Positions 20,049 to 31,470 of a DNA stretch of 64,000 bases are shown in pieces (the first letter of the stretch is position 1; each line of letters opens with the position of its first letter). A program made the position numbers and the translations under genes. A model generated the notes under the pieces. That model was not told the origin of the DNA and did no database searches. It saw only the letters and a program-made list of their open reading frames with translations. Source of the stretch: Bombyx mori (taxonomy: Eukaryota; Arthropoda; Insecta; Lepidoptera; Bombycidae); contig NC_085107.1 in NCBI RefSeq assembly GCF_030269925.1, positions 1,240,001 to 1,304,000 of the forward strand. Reading direction: 5' to 3'.

Positions 20049-23000
20049 ATGATAGATACCGGAAGTTCACGCTCATTTATTAGCCCTAAGCTGGTTACTA
20101 AATATTTCGAAAATTTTAAGTACTATGAACCCTTTGAAGTAATTAGCACACACGCAACTAGTAAGCACGACGAAGTAATATATATACCATTATTTCCAAC
20201 CTTTAATAGTGACGAGATGCATAAATTTTATATATATGACGTAGACGGACGTTACGACGGACTAATCGGAAGTGATCTACTAAAACAGCTAGATACAAAA
20301 ATTGATATGAAAAATTTACTACTACATACAAATACTACTAAAATACCTATAATATATAATCCCGGTTGTTCAATTAAAATAGCCCCGCGTTGTGAACAAA
20401 GAGTTAGGTTACCTACAAACCTACGGAACGGACAAGCAATAATGAATTATAAAATATTTTGTGATGGAGTTAGAATGCCTAGTGCAATAGTAAGATGCGA
20501 AAACGGTTTCGCGACGACGGTCATACAAAACATTAAAGACCGCGAAGTAACTTTAAATTTCCTTACACCAGTAACCGTAACTGAATACAATAGTGACACA
20601 TGTGAAATTAACAATATAACTGACATTGACATGACAAACATAGACGTAGATAGTATATTAACCGAAAATTTAAATAATAAATTACGATTAGACCACATGA
20701 ATGAAGAGGAGAAAACATACATTCGTAAACTCTGCTCAGAATATAAAGATATATTTTATTCTGAAAAACTACCCTTGACTTTTACCAACGATGTTAAACA
20801 CCACATTCGCACTCGTAACGAAGACCCTATTTTTATACGACCATATAGACAGCCCCAAGTGATTAACGACGAAATAAATAGACAGGTTGAGAAAATGTTA
20901 GAAAATAATATAGTAACTCACTCTCACTCACCCTGGAGTGCACCCGTGCACCTAGTACCAAAAAAAATGGACGCTAGTAATGAAAAGAAATATAGACTTG
21001 TAATAGATTACCGTAAACTTAATGAAATTACCATCGATGACAAATACCCATTACCAAATATTACAGACTTATTTGACAAATTAGGACGCAGCTGTTACTT
21101 CTCTACCCTAGATTTAGCTAGTGGTTACCATCAAATTGAAGTCGCTGAAAAGGACAGACAAAAAACCGCATTTAGCACAAATGCAGGACATTATGAGTTT
21201 ACTCGTATGCCCTTCGGACTTAAGACAGCTCCGGCTACTTTTCAAAGAACCATCGATAATGTGCTGCGAGGACTACAAGGAATACACTGCCTAGTATATT
21301 TAGATGATATTATCGTCTATTCGTCTAGCCTTCAAGAACATTTAGACAAATTAAGGACCATTTTTGACAGACTTCGAAAAACCAACCTTAAGGTACAATT
21401 AGACAAGTCAGAATTTTTGAGGAAAGAAGTTCTATACTTAGGACATACAATCACGAGCAATGGCCTTAAGCCTAATAATGATAAGATTAAAGCAGTTTTA
21501 AACTACCCCCTACCCCGTACTACTACCGAAATAAAAAGTTTCTTAGGACTAATTGGTTATTATCGACGTTTCATAAAAGACTTTGCAAAGATTACACAAC
21601 CTATGACCGCCAGATTAAAAAAGAAACGTTCAATGCCAATAGACGACGAAAAATATATAGCCGCCTTCCAAAAATGTAAAGAGTTATTAGTAAATGCCCC
21701 TATCTTACAATATCCAGACCCTGAAAAACCATATATATTAACAACAGACGCTTCAGAATTCGCTCTCGGTGCAATATTATCACAAGGAACAGTAGGAAAT
21801 GACAAACCTGTGGCGTATGCCAGCCGAACTTTAAATGATGCTGAAACACGGTATAGTGTAACTGAAAAAGAATTGCTTGCAATCGTTTGGGCAGTCAAAC
21901 ATTTTCGACCCTATCTTTATGGTAGAAAATTTACAATTGTGACTGATCATAAGCCCCTCACTTGGCTTAATACCCTTAAAGAGACAAACAGTAGACTGAC
22001 CCGTTGGAGACTTAGACTATCAGAATACGACTTTAACATTATTCATAAAAGTGGAAAACTGAATAATAACGCAGACGCCTTATCGCGTATTAAAATAAAT
22101 GCTTTAGACAAAGATAATAGCTCATTGAAAGTAAACGTTGACAAAGATAGAAATAGAAATAAACATGTAAAAGAAATTATTAAAGAAATAGAAAATTTGC
22201 GTAGAGAACCCGAGGAAAATTTAGAAACTATGTCTATTTCCGACACAGACTCTGAGAGAACTTTAACAGCCCATTGTCGCTCACCTTACTCAATACCATA
22301 CTCTAGTTCCACCCTGACCGCATCCGAAGGTTCACCTAGTAACACAGAAACTGCTCATTCCGCACAAGATACAGAATCGAAAGGTATTCCTATCTTACAA
22401 GAAGCCATAGACACAAAACCAAATCAAATTTTAGTCTATACATGGCTTATCGACAAACTCTCAGTTAAAAATTTGTCTAGAGAAAAACAAAGAATTTTAG
22501 AAGTCCACCTACCAGTTAATCGACCTGACCTCGTTAAACAGTTTCTTAAGGAATACATAAAGAACAATACTAAATACTTCATTTATTTCGAAGATGACCA
22601 ACATAGGAGACAATTTACAGAAGCAGTAATCTTTTTATTCAAAAAGGAAATGGTACAATTTTTCGAATGCACTAAAAGAGTAGTTTTTATTGAAAATGAA
22701 TTAGAACAAAAAGAAATCGTTGAAAAATATCATACCGGTAAAACATGTCACCGAGGTATAAGAGAAACACTTACACACATTAAACGCACATACTTTTGGC
22801 ATAAAATGGAACAAACCGTTTCAAGTGTCATAAACTCTTGCGAAGTATGTAAACGTATGAAATATGACAGGAAACCCCTCAGACCTACACTACAATTAAC
22901 ACAGACACAGACTAAACCTTTAGAAGAACTTTTTATCGACCTATTTACTATCGAGGGACATTACTATCTTACTATTATTGACGCCTTCAGCAAACTGGGA

Positions 23001-23777
23001 CAAGCACTAGAAATTACAAACCGATCTACTCCGGAAGTAGTACGAGCCCTAATAAAATACTTTTCATTTTATGGGATACCCCAAAAAATTAGCTCGGATC
23101 CCGGTACGGAATTTAATAATGCACTTCTAAAAGAACTCTTATCATTTTACAAAATAGATTTACACATCAGTACATCTAACAACCCGAACTCCATGGGACT
23201 CATAGAAAGGTTCCATTCCACAATACTAGAAATATATAGATTGGCTAAATACGAACAAAAATACACGGATGCAGCATCCATAATGACCTATGCTATTATG
23301 GCCTATAATCAGTCAATTCACTCCAGTACTGGCTACACCCCATTCGAGATATTCCTAGGTCACACAGACTCTAGAAATACTTTTGATGTCGACTTTAATA
23401 AGCAATATATACAACAATTAATAAAAGAACACGCAAAAAGAACGAAATTTTTATACAAACATATTTCGGAACAAACAATAAAAATGAAGGAAAAACGAAA
23501 CGAAAAAAGAGCAGGAGAAACAGAATTTAATATTAAACCAGGAGACACCATATTTTCCAAAAACACAAATAAAAGAATTAGCAAAGATAAGCCGCGTTAC
23601 CAAAAAGCTATAGTTACAGATGACATAGTCAGAAACACAGTTCCCGTTCAAATAAAAGAACGCAGTACAAAAGTTCCACTAAAAAACATTAAACGCCCTT
23701 CACAGGCACCTCCGCGTCCTCCTGATGACGATCATGACGACGCAAGTCCACGCCCTTCAACTTCAGGTATTAAATAA
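20049..23777 (+). CDS. pol: errantivirus pol polyprotein
   Basis: 1242 codons from the first ATG. The real frame enters further upstream by frameshift from gag. Domains in order: aspartic protease (IDTGSSRSFIS at the very start), reverse transcriptase (KYRLVIDYRKLNE, TLDLASGYHQIEV, FGLKTAPATFQR, catalytic YLDDIIVYS), RNase H (TTDASEFALGAILSQ, YSVTEKELLAIVWA), then integrase with a zinc-binding segment (HTGKTCHRG ... CEVCKRMK) and a DDE core (FIDLFTIEG, SDPGTEFNN, GLIERFHSTI). No break seen. Its end overlaps the env frame by about 50 bases. Confidence 0.93.
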   Translation: MIDTGSSRSFISPKLVTKYFENFKYYEPFEVISTHATSKHDEVIYIPLFPTFNSDEMHKFYIYDVDGRYDGLIGSDLLKQLDTKIDMKNLLLHTNTTKIPIIYNPGCSIKIAPRCEQRVRLPTNLRNGQAIMNYKIFCDGVRMPSAIVRCENGFATTVIQNIKDREVTLNFLTPVTVTEYNSDTCEINNITDIDMTNIDVDSILTENLNNKLRLDHMNEEEKTYIRKLCSEYKDIFYSEKLPLTFTNDVKHHIRTRNEDPIFIRPYRQPQVINDEINRQVEKMLENNIVTHSHSPWSAPVHLVPKKMDASNEKKYRLVIDYRKLNEITIDDKYPLPNITDLFDKLGRSCYFSTLDLASGYHQIEVAEKDRQKTAFSTNAGHYEFTRMPFGLKTAPATFQRTIDNVLRGLQGIHCLVYLDDIIVYSSSLQEHLDKLRTIFDRLRKTNLKVQLDKSEFLRKEVLYLGHTITSNGLKPNNDKIKAVLNYPLPRTTTEIKSFLGLIGYYRRFIKDFAKITQPMTARLKKKRSMPIDDEKYIAAFQKCKELLVNAPILQYPDPEKPYILTTDASEFALGAILSQGTVGNDKPVAYASRTLNDAETRYSVTEKELLAIVWAVKHFRPYLYGRKFTIVTDHKPLTWLNTLKETNSRLTRWRLRLSEYDFNIIHKSGKLNNNADALSRIKINALDKDNSSLKVNVDKDRNRNKHVKEIIKEIENLRREPEENLETMSISDTDSERTLTAHCRSPYSIPYSSSTLTASEGSPSNTETAHSAQDTESKGIPILQEAIDTKPNQILVYTWLIDKLSVKNLSREKQRILEVHLPVNRPDLVKQFLKEYIKNNTKYFIYFEDDQHRRQFTEAVIFLFKKEMVQFFECTKRVVFIENELEQKEIVEKYHTGKTCHRGIRETLTHIKRTYFWHKMEQTVSSVINSCEVCKRMKYDRKPLRPTLQLTQTQTKPLEELFIDLFTIEGHYYLTIIDAFSKLGQALEITNRSTPEVVRALIKYFSFYGIPQKISSDPGTEFNNALLKELLSFYKIDLHISTSNNPNSMGLIERFHSTILEIYRLAKYEQKYTDAASIMTYAIMAYNQSIHSSTGYTPFEIFLGHTDSRNTFDVDFNKQYIQQLIKEHAKRTKFLYKHISEQTIKMKEKRNEKRAGETEFNIKPGDTIFSKNTNKRISKDKPRYQKAIVTDDIVRNTVPVQIKERSTKVPLKNIKRPSQAPPRPPDDDHDDASPRPSTSGIK

Positions 23778-25452
23778 CAATCCCGGAGTTTTACCCGTCA
23801 GGGAAGGCACTGCTGTTTTGAGCAAAGACAAGTGGATAATAGCAAGAGTATTGGACTTTAAACCTATTAGAGAAGACTTAGATATTAATATTCAATGTTT
23901 CAGGGAACTAAATAGTTTAGTTAGTGTTAAGTTTATTAAGAACTTTACTTATAATTTTATAGATGTAAGAGAACAAGTAGACTATATGCAAAATCTAACA
24001 GTAAGCAAATTCGAACAAATCACTCCTACCTTTAAAATTAAACGCGGACTGATTAACCCAATTGGATCATTAATTAAAATCATTACAGGAAATCTGGATC
24101 ACGATGATGCCATAAAATACGATAAATTAATTAGTGAAATAAAATCAGATCAAGACGCTAATGATAAAAAATTAACGTTAATCTCTGAAATGGTGCAAAT
24201 TGTATCTAATTCAACCATTACCTTAAATAGAAACCTCATTAGAATGAATAAAGAAATTGCAACATTGTGGCAAAATTATACTGAAAATTTACGTATTGAA
24301 CACTTTGAAGTTCAAATCATATCCGCATACAATAAAATATACCATAACCTTCAGACGATTCATGTTAAGCTAAGTGAAATAGAAACTAGTTTTGCACTTA
24401 GTAGATTAGGAATATTACATCAATCCATTATTGATTCAAACAAATTATTAAGTTTACTTGAAAATATTCATAAGAAAGATAAATTAGTTTATACCCCTAG
24501 TTTAGAAAATTTAGTTAAGATAGAGCAAACGATAACACTTAAGGCTTATTTTAAGAAGAGCCTAATTACCTACCTTTTGGAAATACCTTTGATCGAGAAG
24601 GAAAACTATATCTATTATAAGCTAATACCATTGCCCGTATCTCAAAATCCCACAGTAATTATCCTTCCAAAATATCCCTACCTCTTAGCGAAAGGGTTGA
24701 AGATCAGACTGCTTGCCCAGCCATGCCAGGAAATCGACGAGGCCAGCTTCATCTGCATCAACGATGAGATGCTGCAATTCATACAAGACCCCTGCATAAC
24801 TGATCTAATGATGTACGTAGAAAACGTGAAATCATGCATTCAAATTCCAGTAATTATAGAAGACATCAAAATTCAGATTCTACAACAAAACCAATGGATT
24901 TTATACGCTAGAGATGAGACATTACTTACCAAAACCTGTCCTGAAGAAATATCCCGACAGAAAATCCAAGGCACCTATATACTTACCCTTGATGACCCCT
25001 GTGAAATTAAGATCCGAAATATAACTCTGAAAATACGCCAAACCAATGTGGAAAATATAGAATACACAAAATCACCGATGCTCAATTTACCCCTACTCGA
25101 TTCAACGAGTAAAATAAAAACTGCAGAACCAGTGCACCTGGAAGACGTCGATCTTACAGACCTGAAGATGCTCTCATTCGCCCTGAAGAAAAGTGTTAGT
25201 GGTTGTGAAAACAGTGAAAAGGCAATTATCCATGTGAAAAGTGTTAGCGTTTGGACTCTTTGCATTTATGTAATTTTAATAACTTTCATGTTATGTGCCT
25301 TAGTATATAAGTACCGTCTGAAATTCTGTAAAATTTCAGTACGTAGTTCTCCTGAAACAGAGAACTCCGTTCTTAAGGAGGGAGGAGTTAAGTCGGGCAC
25401 CTCTGCTGACGCATGTCTGCAAAGGCAGATCTTCGGCGAACTCAACTGCTGA
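23725..25452 (+). CDS. env: errantivirus env-like glycoprotein
   Basis: 575 codons in a third frame, overlapping the end of pol and running about 65 bases into the 3' LTR. Errantivirus env is made from a spliced mRNA, so the ATG given may not be the used start and a signal peptide is not evident in this frame. A basic KIKR at about residues 104-107, followed by a Gly/Ile-rich stretch, sits where the family has its processing site. A strong membrane segment lies near residues 505-530, with a short cytoplasmic tail. In the family it is a membrane glycoprotein related to baculovirus F proteins. Confidence 0.85.
   Translation: MTIMTTQVHALQLQVLNNNPGVLPVREGTAVLSKDKWIIARVLDFKPIREDLDINIQCFRELNSLVSVKFIKNFTYNFIDVREQVDYMQNLTVSKFEQITPTFKIKRGLINPIGSLIKIITGNLDHDDAIKYDKLISEIKSDQDANDKKLTLISEMVQIVSNSTITLNRNLIRMNKEIATLWQNYTENLRIEHFEVQIISAYNKIYHNLQTIHVKLSEIETSFALSRLGILHQSIIDSNKLLSLLENIHKKDKLVYTPSLENLVKIEQTITLKAYFKKSLITYLLEIPLIEKENYIYYKLIPLPVSQNPTVIILPKYPYLLAKGLKIRLLAQPCQEIDEASFICINDEMLQFIQDPCITDLMMYVENVKSCIQIPVIIEDIKIQILQQNQWILYARDETLLTKTCPEEISRQKIQGTYILTLDDPCEIKIRNITLKIRQTNVENIEYTKSPMLNLPLLDSTSKIKTAEPVHLEDVDLTDLKMLSFALKKSVSGCENSEKAIIHVKSVSVWTLCIYVILITFMLCALVYKYRLKFCKISVRSSPETENSVLKEGGVKSGTSADACLQRQIFGELNC
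25375..25385 (+). other. polypurine tract of errantivirus
   Basis: AAGGAGGGAGG immediately before the 3' LTR, the expected plus-strand primer. Confidence 0.85.
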
Positions 25453-25623
25453 ATTGTGGAATTCGCAGACGACGGCATCCGCTGGACCGGTGGTCCGATG
25501 CCCTTCCCGTTAGATTAAGATTAGTAATAAGTTAGTCTTAAGTCAGATTTGGTACGGAATAAACGTTCATAAAATATAATTTCTATTTTTTAAAACGTAC
25601 TCCGCGTGGCCCGCAACTTGACT
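25386..25623 (+). repeat. 3' LTR of errantivirus
   Basis: 238 bp, identical to the 5' LTR. It is followed by the second ACCT of the target duplication. Confidence 0.93.
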
Positions 25624-25627
25624 ACCT

Positions 25628-26720
25628 ATTATACAAATGTACTTAACAAACAATAAACTTACCGGATTGTTGAGTAACTCTCTTTTACCAGCGAATTTCA
25701 CTAGTAAAAGGGTCACTGAACACCCAACTATTGAAAACCTATACTAAAATAAAGTAAAAATAACAATAAAGAAACTGAAATAAAACAACAAAATAACAAG
25801 ATAATAAATTAAATTAAATTCAATCAAATGAAGGAATAATTAGACGGGAACCCCACTAAATACTAACACTAACTTAATAAAACAAATCAGGATAACTCTA
25901 AATAAACAATGGATGGATAGAGCATAGACCACTTATGAATGCCGGCCGGTGCACCAGAATCAATGTATTAAAAATTTTAAACTAAACTATGTTAAACAAA
26001 ATGTGATATTAAAAGTAGGTAGATGCAAAAGAAAAGACAAACGTAATTTTAATATTCTATGGCAGCGCCACTTGTTTTTGTTAAAAGCGGGTAGATTAAA
26101 TTAATTGGTAAACTAATGAAATAACAAAATAAAATTACTGCTATTATATTAAATGGTACTAAGAAATTAATTTATAAAAATAAGGGATTAAATAATCTTA
26201 CTGTCGAGACTTAATTAACTAACGGTAGGGGGTTCAAACGCCAACAACCTTCTACGTAGACCAGTTTATCGGGTTTTACGACCGCCCCGCCTAGCCACGA
26301 AGGGTAGGAGAGGACTGGGAATGACACAGGGAGGCCAGACTCGGTGGCGCTAACGTTCGCCGGTTTTATATTCAAATAAAACGGTAACGCAGCTTACACA
26401 GGCTGGTCGACACCTACCCGTATTAAACTAATCGTTTAAGGAAAGAAGTGTCGATCCACTTACCTGTTCCCGGGTCCTTCGTCTCACTGTTCGGGGCGTT
26501 TCCACTCCGAAACAGCAACTCCAGATGAAACACTCTCACACTTGGGCACACACAATTGCACAGCACAAACAATAGGGGCCTCGTAGCACTGGTGTCCCGG
26601 GCATCGACTGTTGTTGTTGGCATTCCGGAGGTTTCCGTCAACGAACGGTAGATGGCGTGCGAGTAGTTTCATGAAATCGATATTTTCACACAATTAGCGA
26701 CAGTCGCAACGAAATGTGAG
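25628..26720 (-). other. possible distal 5' leader of the Jockey-type LINE
   Basis: Non-coding block on the far side of the errantivirus. Its right half (26220-26700) is GC-richer than surrounding intergenic DNA and, read on the minus strand, resembles a transcribed leader. If the errantivirus split the LINE leader, this is the other half. No target duplication matching the LINE 3' flank was found, so the assignment is tentative; it may be plain flanking DNA. Two short minus-strand ORFs at 26423-26693 have no recognisable domain. Confidence 0.35.
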
Positions 26721-27351
26721 CGGGCTTCCATAGTTTACAAATAATTTGAAATATTTCTTCGAGATAGCCAGATAAACGAAACTTTTTTGAGGTTAATGGC
26801 TACAATTCTGTTTTACATATTGTCTTGTTTATTATTTAAATTAAAAATATTATGATTTCCGTATATTTAATTATATAAATATGTTAATTGTTATGTTGCA
26901 TTGTTAATTTATGTATGAGTAGGTAGATAAGTTTTTTATCGTGTTTCAAGTTAAATGAAGTTATTTTTATTTTTATATTATATTATAATTTTTACATTGT
27001 TGTCTCTAGCTGATGGCTGACAAAGTTACAAAGCTATAAAGGTCGATCGGATATATCAAAAAGGAGCTGTGAAACCCTGATAACAAAAAAATAATTAGAT
27101 TAAATTTTAATGAGTATAGATGTTTTCTTTTGTGGATAAACTTGTGTATGCATTAGATATGCATCGCGATTGCATCGGCGTTAAACTTGTAACCCAAAAA
27201 GAATGAATGACAAAAAGAATCATTTCATTTTCTCCGTATAGAAAGTTGCTGTCGTCACGTTCTGATCTATAAACTACCAATTTATTTTAAATCCGTTTGT
27301 ACGTTAAATCGCGAATCAACGCACTCACCATCATACATATTTATTACTAGC
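26721..27351. other. AT-rich intergenic DNA
   Basis: No ORF, RNA gene or repeat that I can define. Confidence 0.5.
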
Positions 27352-27600
27352 GACCCGCCCTCGCTTCGCTTCGGAAACTGTAATATATTATTGATAGCTG
27401 AGTCCCGCGATGTTACCCGCGGTTATTGTCGTACCGCGGGTGACGCCGCGGGTCGAAGTTAGTCTAAAAAAGTAGCCTAAGTTACTCCTTATGTCATCAG
27501 CTACCTATTAGTGTGTCTCGTCAAAATTGGTCAAGCCGTTCCAGAAAGAGTTTAACCGGAACAAACAGACAGACAGACAACAATTGTAAAAAAGGTTATT
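27352..27600 (+). repeat. interspersed repeat, composite
   Basis: Opens with CTAGCGACCCGCCCTCGCTT as at 42-256, then switches to a second block (GCGGGTGACGCCGCGGGTCG and GTCAAGCCGTTCCAGAAAGAG, then ACAGACAGACAGAC). Either a recombinant or one repeat inside another. Confidence 0.55.
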
Positions 27601-27847
27601 TTGGTATTGTACCGTATATACATTCGGTTAATTCAATATTACAAACAGACACTCCAATTTTATTTATATGTATTGATAACAGATAAATAAAATACATACA
27701 TATACCCGGCCGTCATGTCTTTAACTATGATAAAACTGCACCTACCATTATTTACTTTGCACAACTTTGGTTGGCTAGTAGAGACCGCCTTAGGCATAAA
27801 GTCTGCCAATGTAAATTTTACATGCAGTGTAATAAATAAATAAGTAT

Positions 27848-27970
27848 TTTTTTTATTGCTTATATGGGTTTCACAGCACGCCTGGTGTTAAGTGGTTACT
27901 GGAGCCCATAGACATCTACAATCTTAGACATCTACATCTTATCCTTTAGGCCACGACGCGTTAGTCTATG
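27848..27970 (-). repeat. Bm1 SINE with large internal deletion
   Basis: The 3' block (GGTGTTAAGTGGTTACTGGA, CCCATAGACATCTACAATC) is joined directly to the tRNA head (TTATCCTTTAGGCCACGACG). The middle of about 300 bases is missing. Confidence 0.75.
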
Positions 27971-28639
27971 TTCTTATAAACTATACGCGAAATGTTATTC
28001 AAATTCGTTTATTAATTCTTTTTGTGATCGAGTAACAAACAAACAGACATACAAACTTTCATTTTTTATAATAATACATATAATTGGTATAGATGTACTA
28101 ACTGTCTTTATTACGTTTGTATTATAAAGAGTGTCCTATGGAGCTTTTTGTCGGCGACCATTGTATTCAGAGATCATTTCTGCCATGCATCATCCAGTAC
28201 CTACTGGAATCAATAGCCCTCTTCGATGCTACCTATGGCATTTCTGTGGCATTTCTTTCTTAACTCAAATATTACGTAAATGCTACCAACCTTTACAACT
28301 ATCTAAAGTTTAAAAGAAACAGTCTTTCATAATCGAAACAGGATTTTGTTTTATTTAAATTTATCAACAAAAACGTCACGTAATATAAGGTGCTTATAGG
28401 TAGATACACGTACATATTTACACGAATTAACATAATTATGTGTGTTGTTTATAACACAGACAACAAAACCGGCTAGACGTGGCTGGCGAATTCTTTACTA
28501 TTTATTACAAAAAAAAGTAACGTTGAAAGCCTTTTTTTTAAATAATAAAGGATTGCAAAAATAATCGAGGAAAATAGTTAATAATAAACAAGTAATCGGG
28601 AATAAATCACACACGATCATTTAGCCCCAGACTAGGATT
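27971..28639. other. no gene seen
   Basis: AT-rich. The plus-strand ORF at 28131-28313 has no recognisable feature. Confidence 0.45.
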
Positions 28640-28855
28640 ACTTGTAGGAACCAGAGCTCTCAGTTGGTCGCGATTCCGATCCGATAGTAGATTCATTCGC
28701 GAAGCAATTGCTCTTGACTTGTTAGGTCTCCTTCGGAGGCGCTCGGGCAGTTCTTAGCAAATCCCACCCCTCCTGGCTGAGCCTTTGCTCGCCCACCTGT
28801 CCTGGTGAAACTGGAAAGGCCTCCGGGCCACCAGTAGTCTTTCAATCATAAAAAA
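28640..28855 (+). repeat. interspersed repeat family B
   Basis: Blocks CGATTCCGATCCGATAGTAG, TTGTTAGGTCTCCTTCGGAG, CTCGCCCACCTGTCCTGG and GGCCTCCGGGCCACCAGTAG end in an A run. The reverse orientation occurs at 40528-40770 and 59370-59570. Confidence 0.65.
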
Positions 28856-28895
28856 AATATGTTATATACATACTTATATACCTTTAATCAAATGC

Positions 28896-29155
28896 ATATC
28901 AAGTGGTGAAAGGCTATTTTTGGTTCAAGCGGCATTTCGCTTAATATGCGACTTTTATCTTTGTAACTTAGGTTCATCTTATTTGGTCTAAGCATCATCA
29001 AACAGTTTTACGTTTTTAATTAAACTTCAATTAAGCTTACTCCATTGAAATAGCCAAAAAAGTTTTTTGTTATGATATTTTTTCCAATTTTTTAATTTCT
29101 CGTGTAAAGTTGCTCAAATGTCGCTTAATACTCTTTCACTCCTTAATATATAGAT
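28896..29155. mobile_element. MITE, family C
   Basis: Left end ATCAAGTGGTGAAAGGCTAT and right end CTTTCACTCCTTAATAT are diverged inverted repeats. Internal landmarks TTTGGTCTAAGCATCATCA and ACTCCATTGAAATAGCC are shared with copies at 32950 and 56590. Confidence 0.65.
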
Positions 29156-29199
29156 ACTATATAAACAAATAAAGAAACTTGTATATCATAGGAATGATT

Positions 29200-29280
29200 A
29201 TCCGATGTGGGAATCGAACCCGCGATCCTAGGCTCAGCCGTACAGGATACTGACTACTGTGCCACCGAGTCGGTCAGAAA
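29200..29280 (-). repeat. tRNA-derived SINE head
   Basis: On the minus strand it reads CGACTCGGTGGCACAGTAGT, then GATCGCGGGTTCGATTCCCA, an A-box/B-box arrangement. The ends do not pair as an acceptor stem, so this is a SINE head and not a tRNA gene. A second copy is at 40050-40135. Confidence 0.65.
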
Positions 29281-31470
29281 TTGGTCAATATCTTTCTAAA
29301 TTTAACATATTAATTTTACTAACGACTGTATTTATCCATCAATCTCGTTTAAACATGCGTGTTATGTTTTAGAATTGACGAAAACTACATATACTTATTA
29401 TAGATAAAAGAAAAACTATGGTTGGGTAGCAAGCTTACGATCCAGACGATCTTAAATTACATTTGGAAATACTATGGATGTAGCAGAGATGTTTACCTCT
29501 AAGGACATGTCGTAGCGGTCAGAAAGCACCGAGTAGGCAGGTTCATTCAGAGCCGTCCGGTATATTACAAAAGCGATACCTATATATTTATAATGATATG
29601 GAATATTTCAGAATGAATAAACAAAAAAAGACTTAATTGCGTTTTCTGTTATACTCGTAAGAAAACAACATTTAAGCCCTTAATCTCTTTTAAAATTAAC
29701 ATTAAAAATTCAACAGTATTAATAAACTATACAAAACTGAACTCTCTTTTTACTGAATGACAGACTTCATACCACGACACCGAAGAAAAACCCTTTTTAA
29801 AAACTAAAGAGCTTTAAATAATAAAGGTTTTTCTGTACATATAAATATATATATAAAGAAGAAAGAATTTACTAACAATCTTAATTAATATTTAAGTACA
29901 TACTATTAATGTAATTTTTCTAAACATTTGACATCGACAAAGATTGTTTTGCTTTCACATAGGCCTATATATATTAAACATTGTCTTAGTGAAACAAACA
30001 AAAAACTCCTACAAGTTTCTCGTATGCTCACTGTCGCGTTTAACTATAGCTATTGTTCGCGAGTGCAAATTGTATGAAATTACCGAGTTCCACCCGACGG
30101 GCAACCTTCAGAGGTTTCCGACACACTTCGAACCGACAATCGACATCAGAGATTGGAACTGATTAGAAACACCTTTATAGTTTAATCTCGCGCTCTTTCA
30201 TCCTGCTTCAAACGAATATAAGAAGACATACACGTGACCGTCCATCTGTGGACCTGGCATTGTCAGCGACAACGGGCGGCGACATCCAATCATCATATGA
30301 TCGGCCGCTAGCCATAGACTGCTGGCAGTAAGAATAAATAAAAGAAAAGCTGATCATTGAATTTGAAATTTAATGATCAATCAGAGGTTGCATGAATTTT
30401 TAAGCCGTTTTTGTGAAAATTAGAAAATAAGAGGTCCTTTTTAAAAACTAGTTCATTTAAATTTTGTACAAGATGAATCAGCAGAGCATACATAGGATAC
30501 CTTTATTACGCTGGACCACTGTGCTTAATACACAAACATTTCCAGAGATATTTTTTGCAATACACTTCTTCCCACAACATTTTTAGGCACTGTCCTTCTT
30601 TTAAACAGTTTTAAAGGATGCTCTCAGCCTTAGATAGGACATAGGACTTGGCTGTGCTCGTCTGTGGTTCGTCTGCCTTGTAGGCTAAAGAACCGTTTAA
30701 AAATAACCAACGAACCCTAATAAAAACCATTGAATACCTTTTCAATATCTAGTTTTAGTCAGTAAATGCTTAATTTAGAAGCCATAGCGAGCAAAAAGTA
30801 AAATACATAAAGAAACTTACACCGTAACCGCGATAACTCGTACATTACATCAGATTACGTTATGATATGAGCCATGAGCGACGGTGACCACTCATCATTA
30901 GGGAGGTTCGTATATCAACAAAGGCGAAAACAAAAAAGTGTGTGTGTGTGCAAATCACACATGGTAGAAGTGAAATATATAAATAAGATATAGATATACT
31001 GACTATCCTACTACACAGGAGCATACATATGGACAATGTTTAGTAGACGATAGTGGGAATGCTACGAAGAGTCGCACAAAGAGGAGACCGAGAACGTCTA
31101 ATGTGTTCTATCTCATTCTGTCGCCAGCTGAATCCTATACATGTGTTTGTATCTCTATGGACCTATTTTTTCGTTTCATCGACTTTGAAATCACAAAGAT
31201 ACCAAAGAAGTTTCACTTAAAAAATAAAAGCGGCCCGAGTGGATACGCAGAGCAGACCTCTACCATAGTGTATTTACGAAAACAATACCGTGCGTAAGAC
31301 GTAATTACGGCGGGTTTGTGGTTCACCGCACCGGCGCGGATATAACGCAACGGTTATGTAACATTCCTGCACTGACCCGCGTGCTTTCGTCGCTGATAAC
31401 TAGGTAGATATCTGCCCACTAGAGGTGACTAGTTGACGCACTAGTGAGGGGCATTGTCGGTATATACAAA
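29281..31470. other. no gene seen
   Basis: AT-rich DNA with short degraded LINE-tail pieces (for example CTTGGCTGTGCTCG near 30650 and GAGCGACGGTGACCACTCAT near 30877) and a (TG)n run near 30940. No supported ORF; the ORFs at 29944-30162 and 31103-31297 lack any recognisable domain. Confidence 0.45.

Larger units (their letters stand above)
18031..25623 (+). mobile_element. errantivirus-type Ty3/gypsy element with env-like ORF
   Basis: Complete LTR element of the insect endogenous retrovirus type. LTRs of 238 bp at 18031-18268 and 25386-25623 are identical by eye. The 4-bp duplication ACCT flanks it (18027-18030 and 25624-25627). A tRNA-Ser-type primer site, gag, pol (protease, reverse transcriptase, RNase H, integrase) and a third env-like frame follow, then a purine tract. 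Gag carries a single frameshift; pol and env look open. LTR identity means recent integration. Described only as a genomic copy; no repaired sequence is given. Confidence 0.93.

Noticed and set aside
26423..26693. two minus-strand ORFs of about 70 codons
   Set aside because: They overlap in different frames, show no domain, and sit in a likely transposon leader.
29200..29280. possible tRNA gene (minus), also at 40050-40135 and 53660-53735
   Set aside because: A- and B-box-like motifs are present, but the acceptor arms do not pair and the sequences continue into repeated bodies; they are SINE heads.
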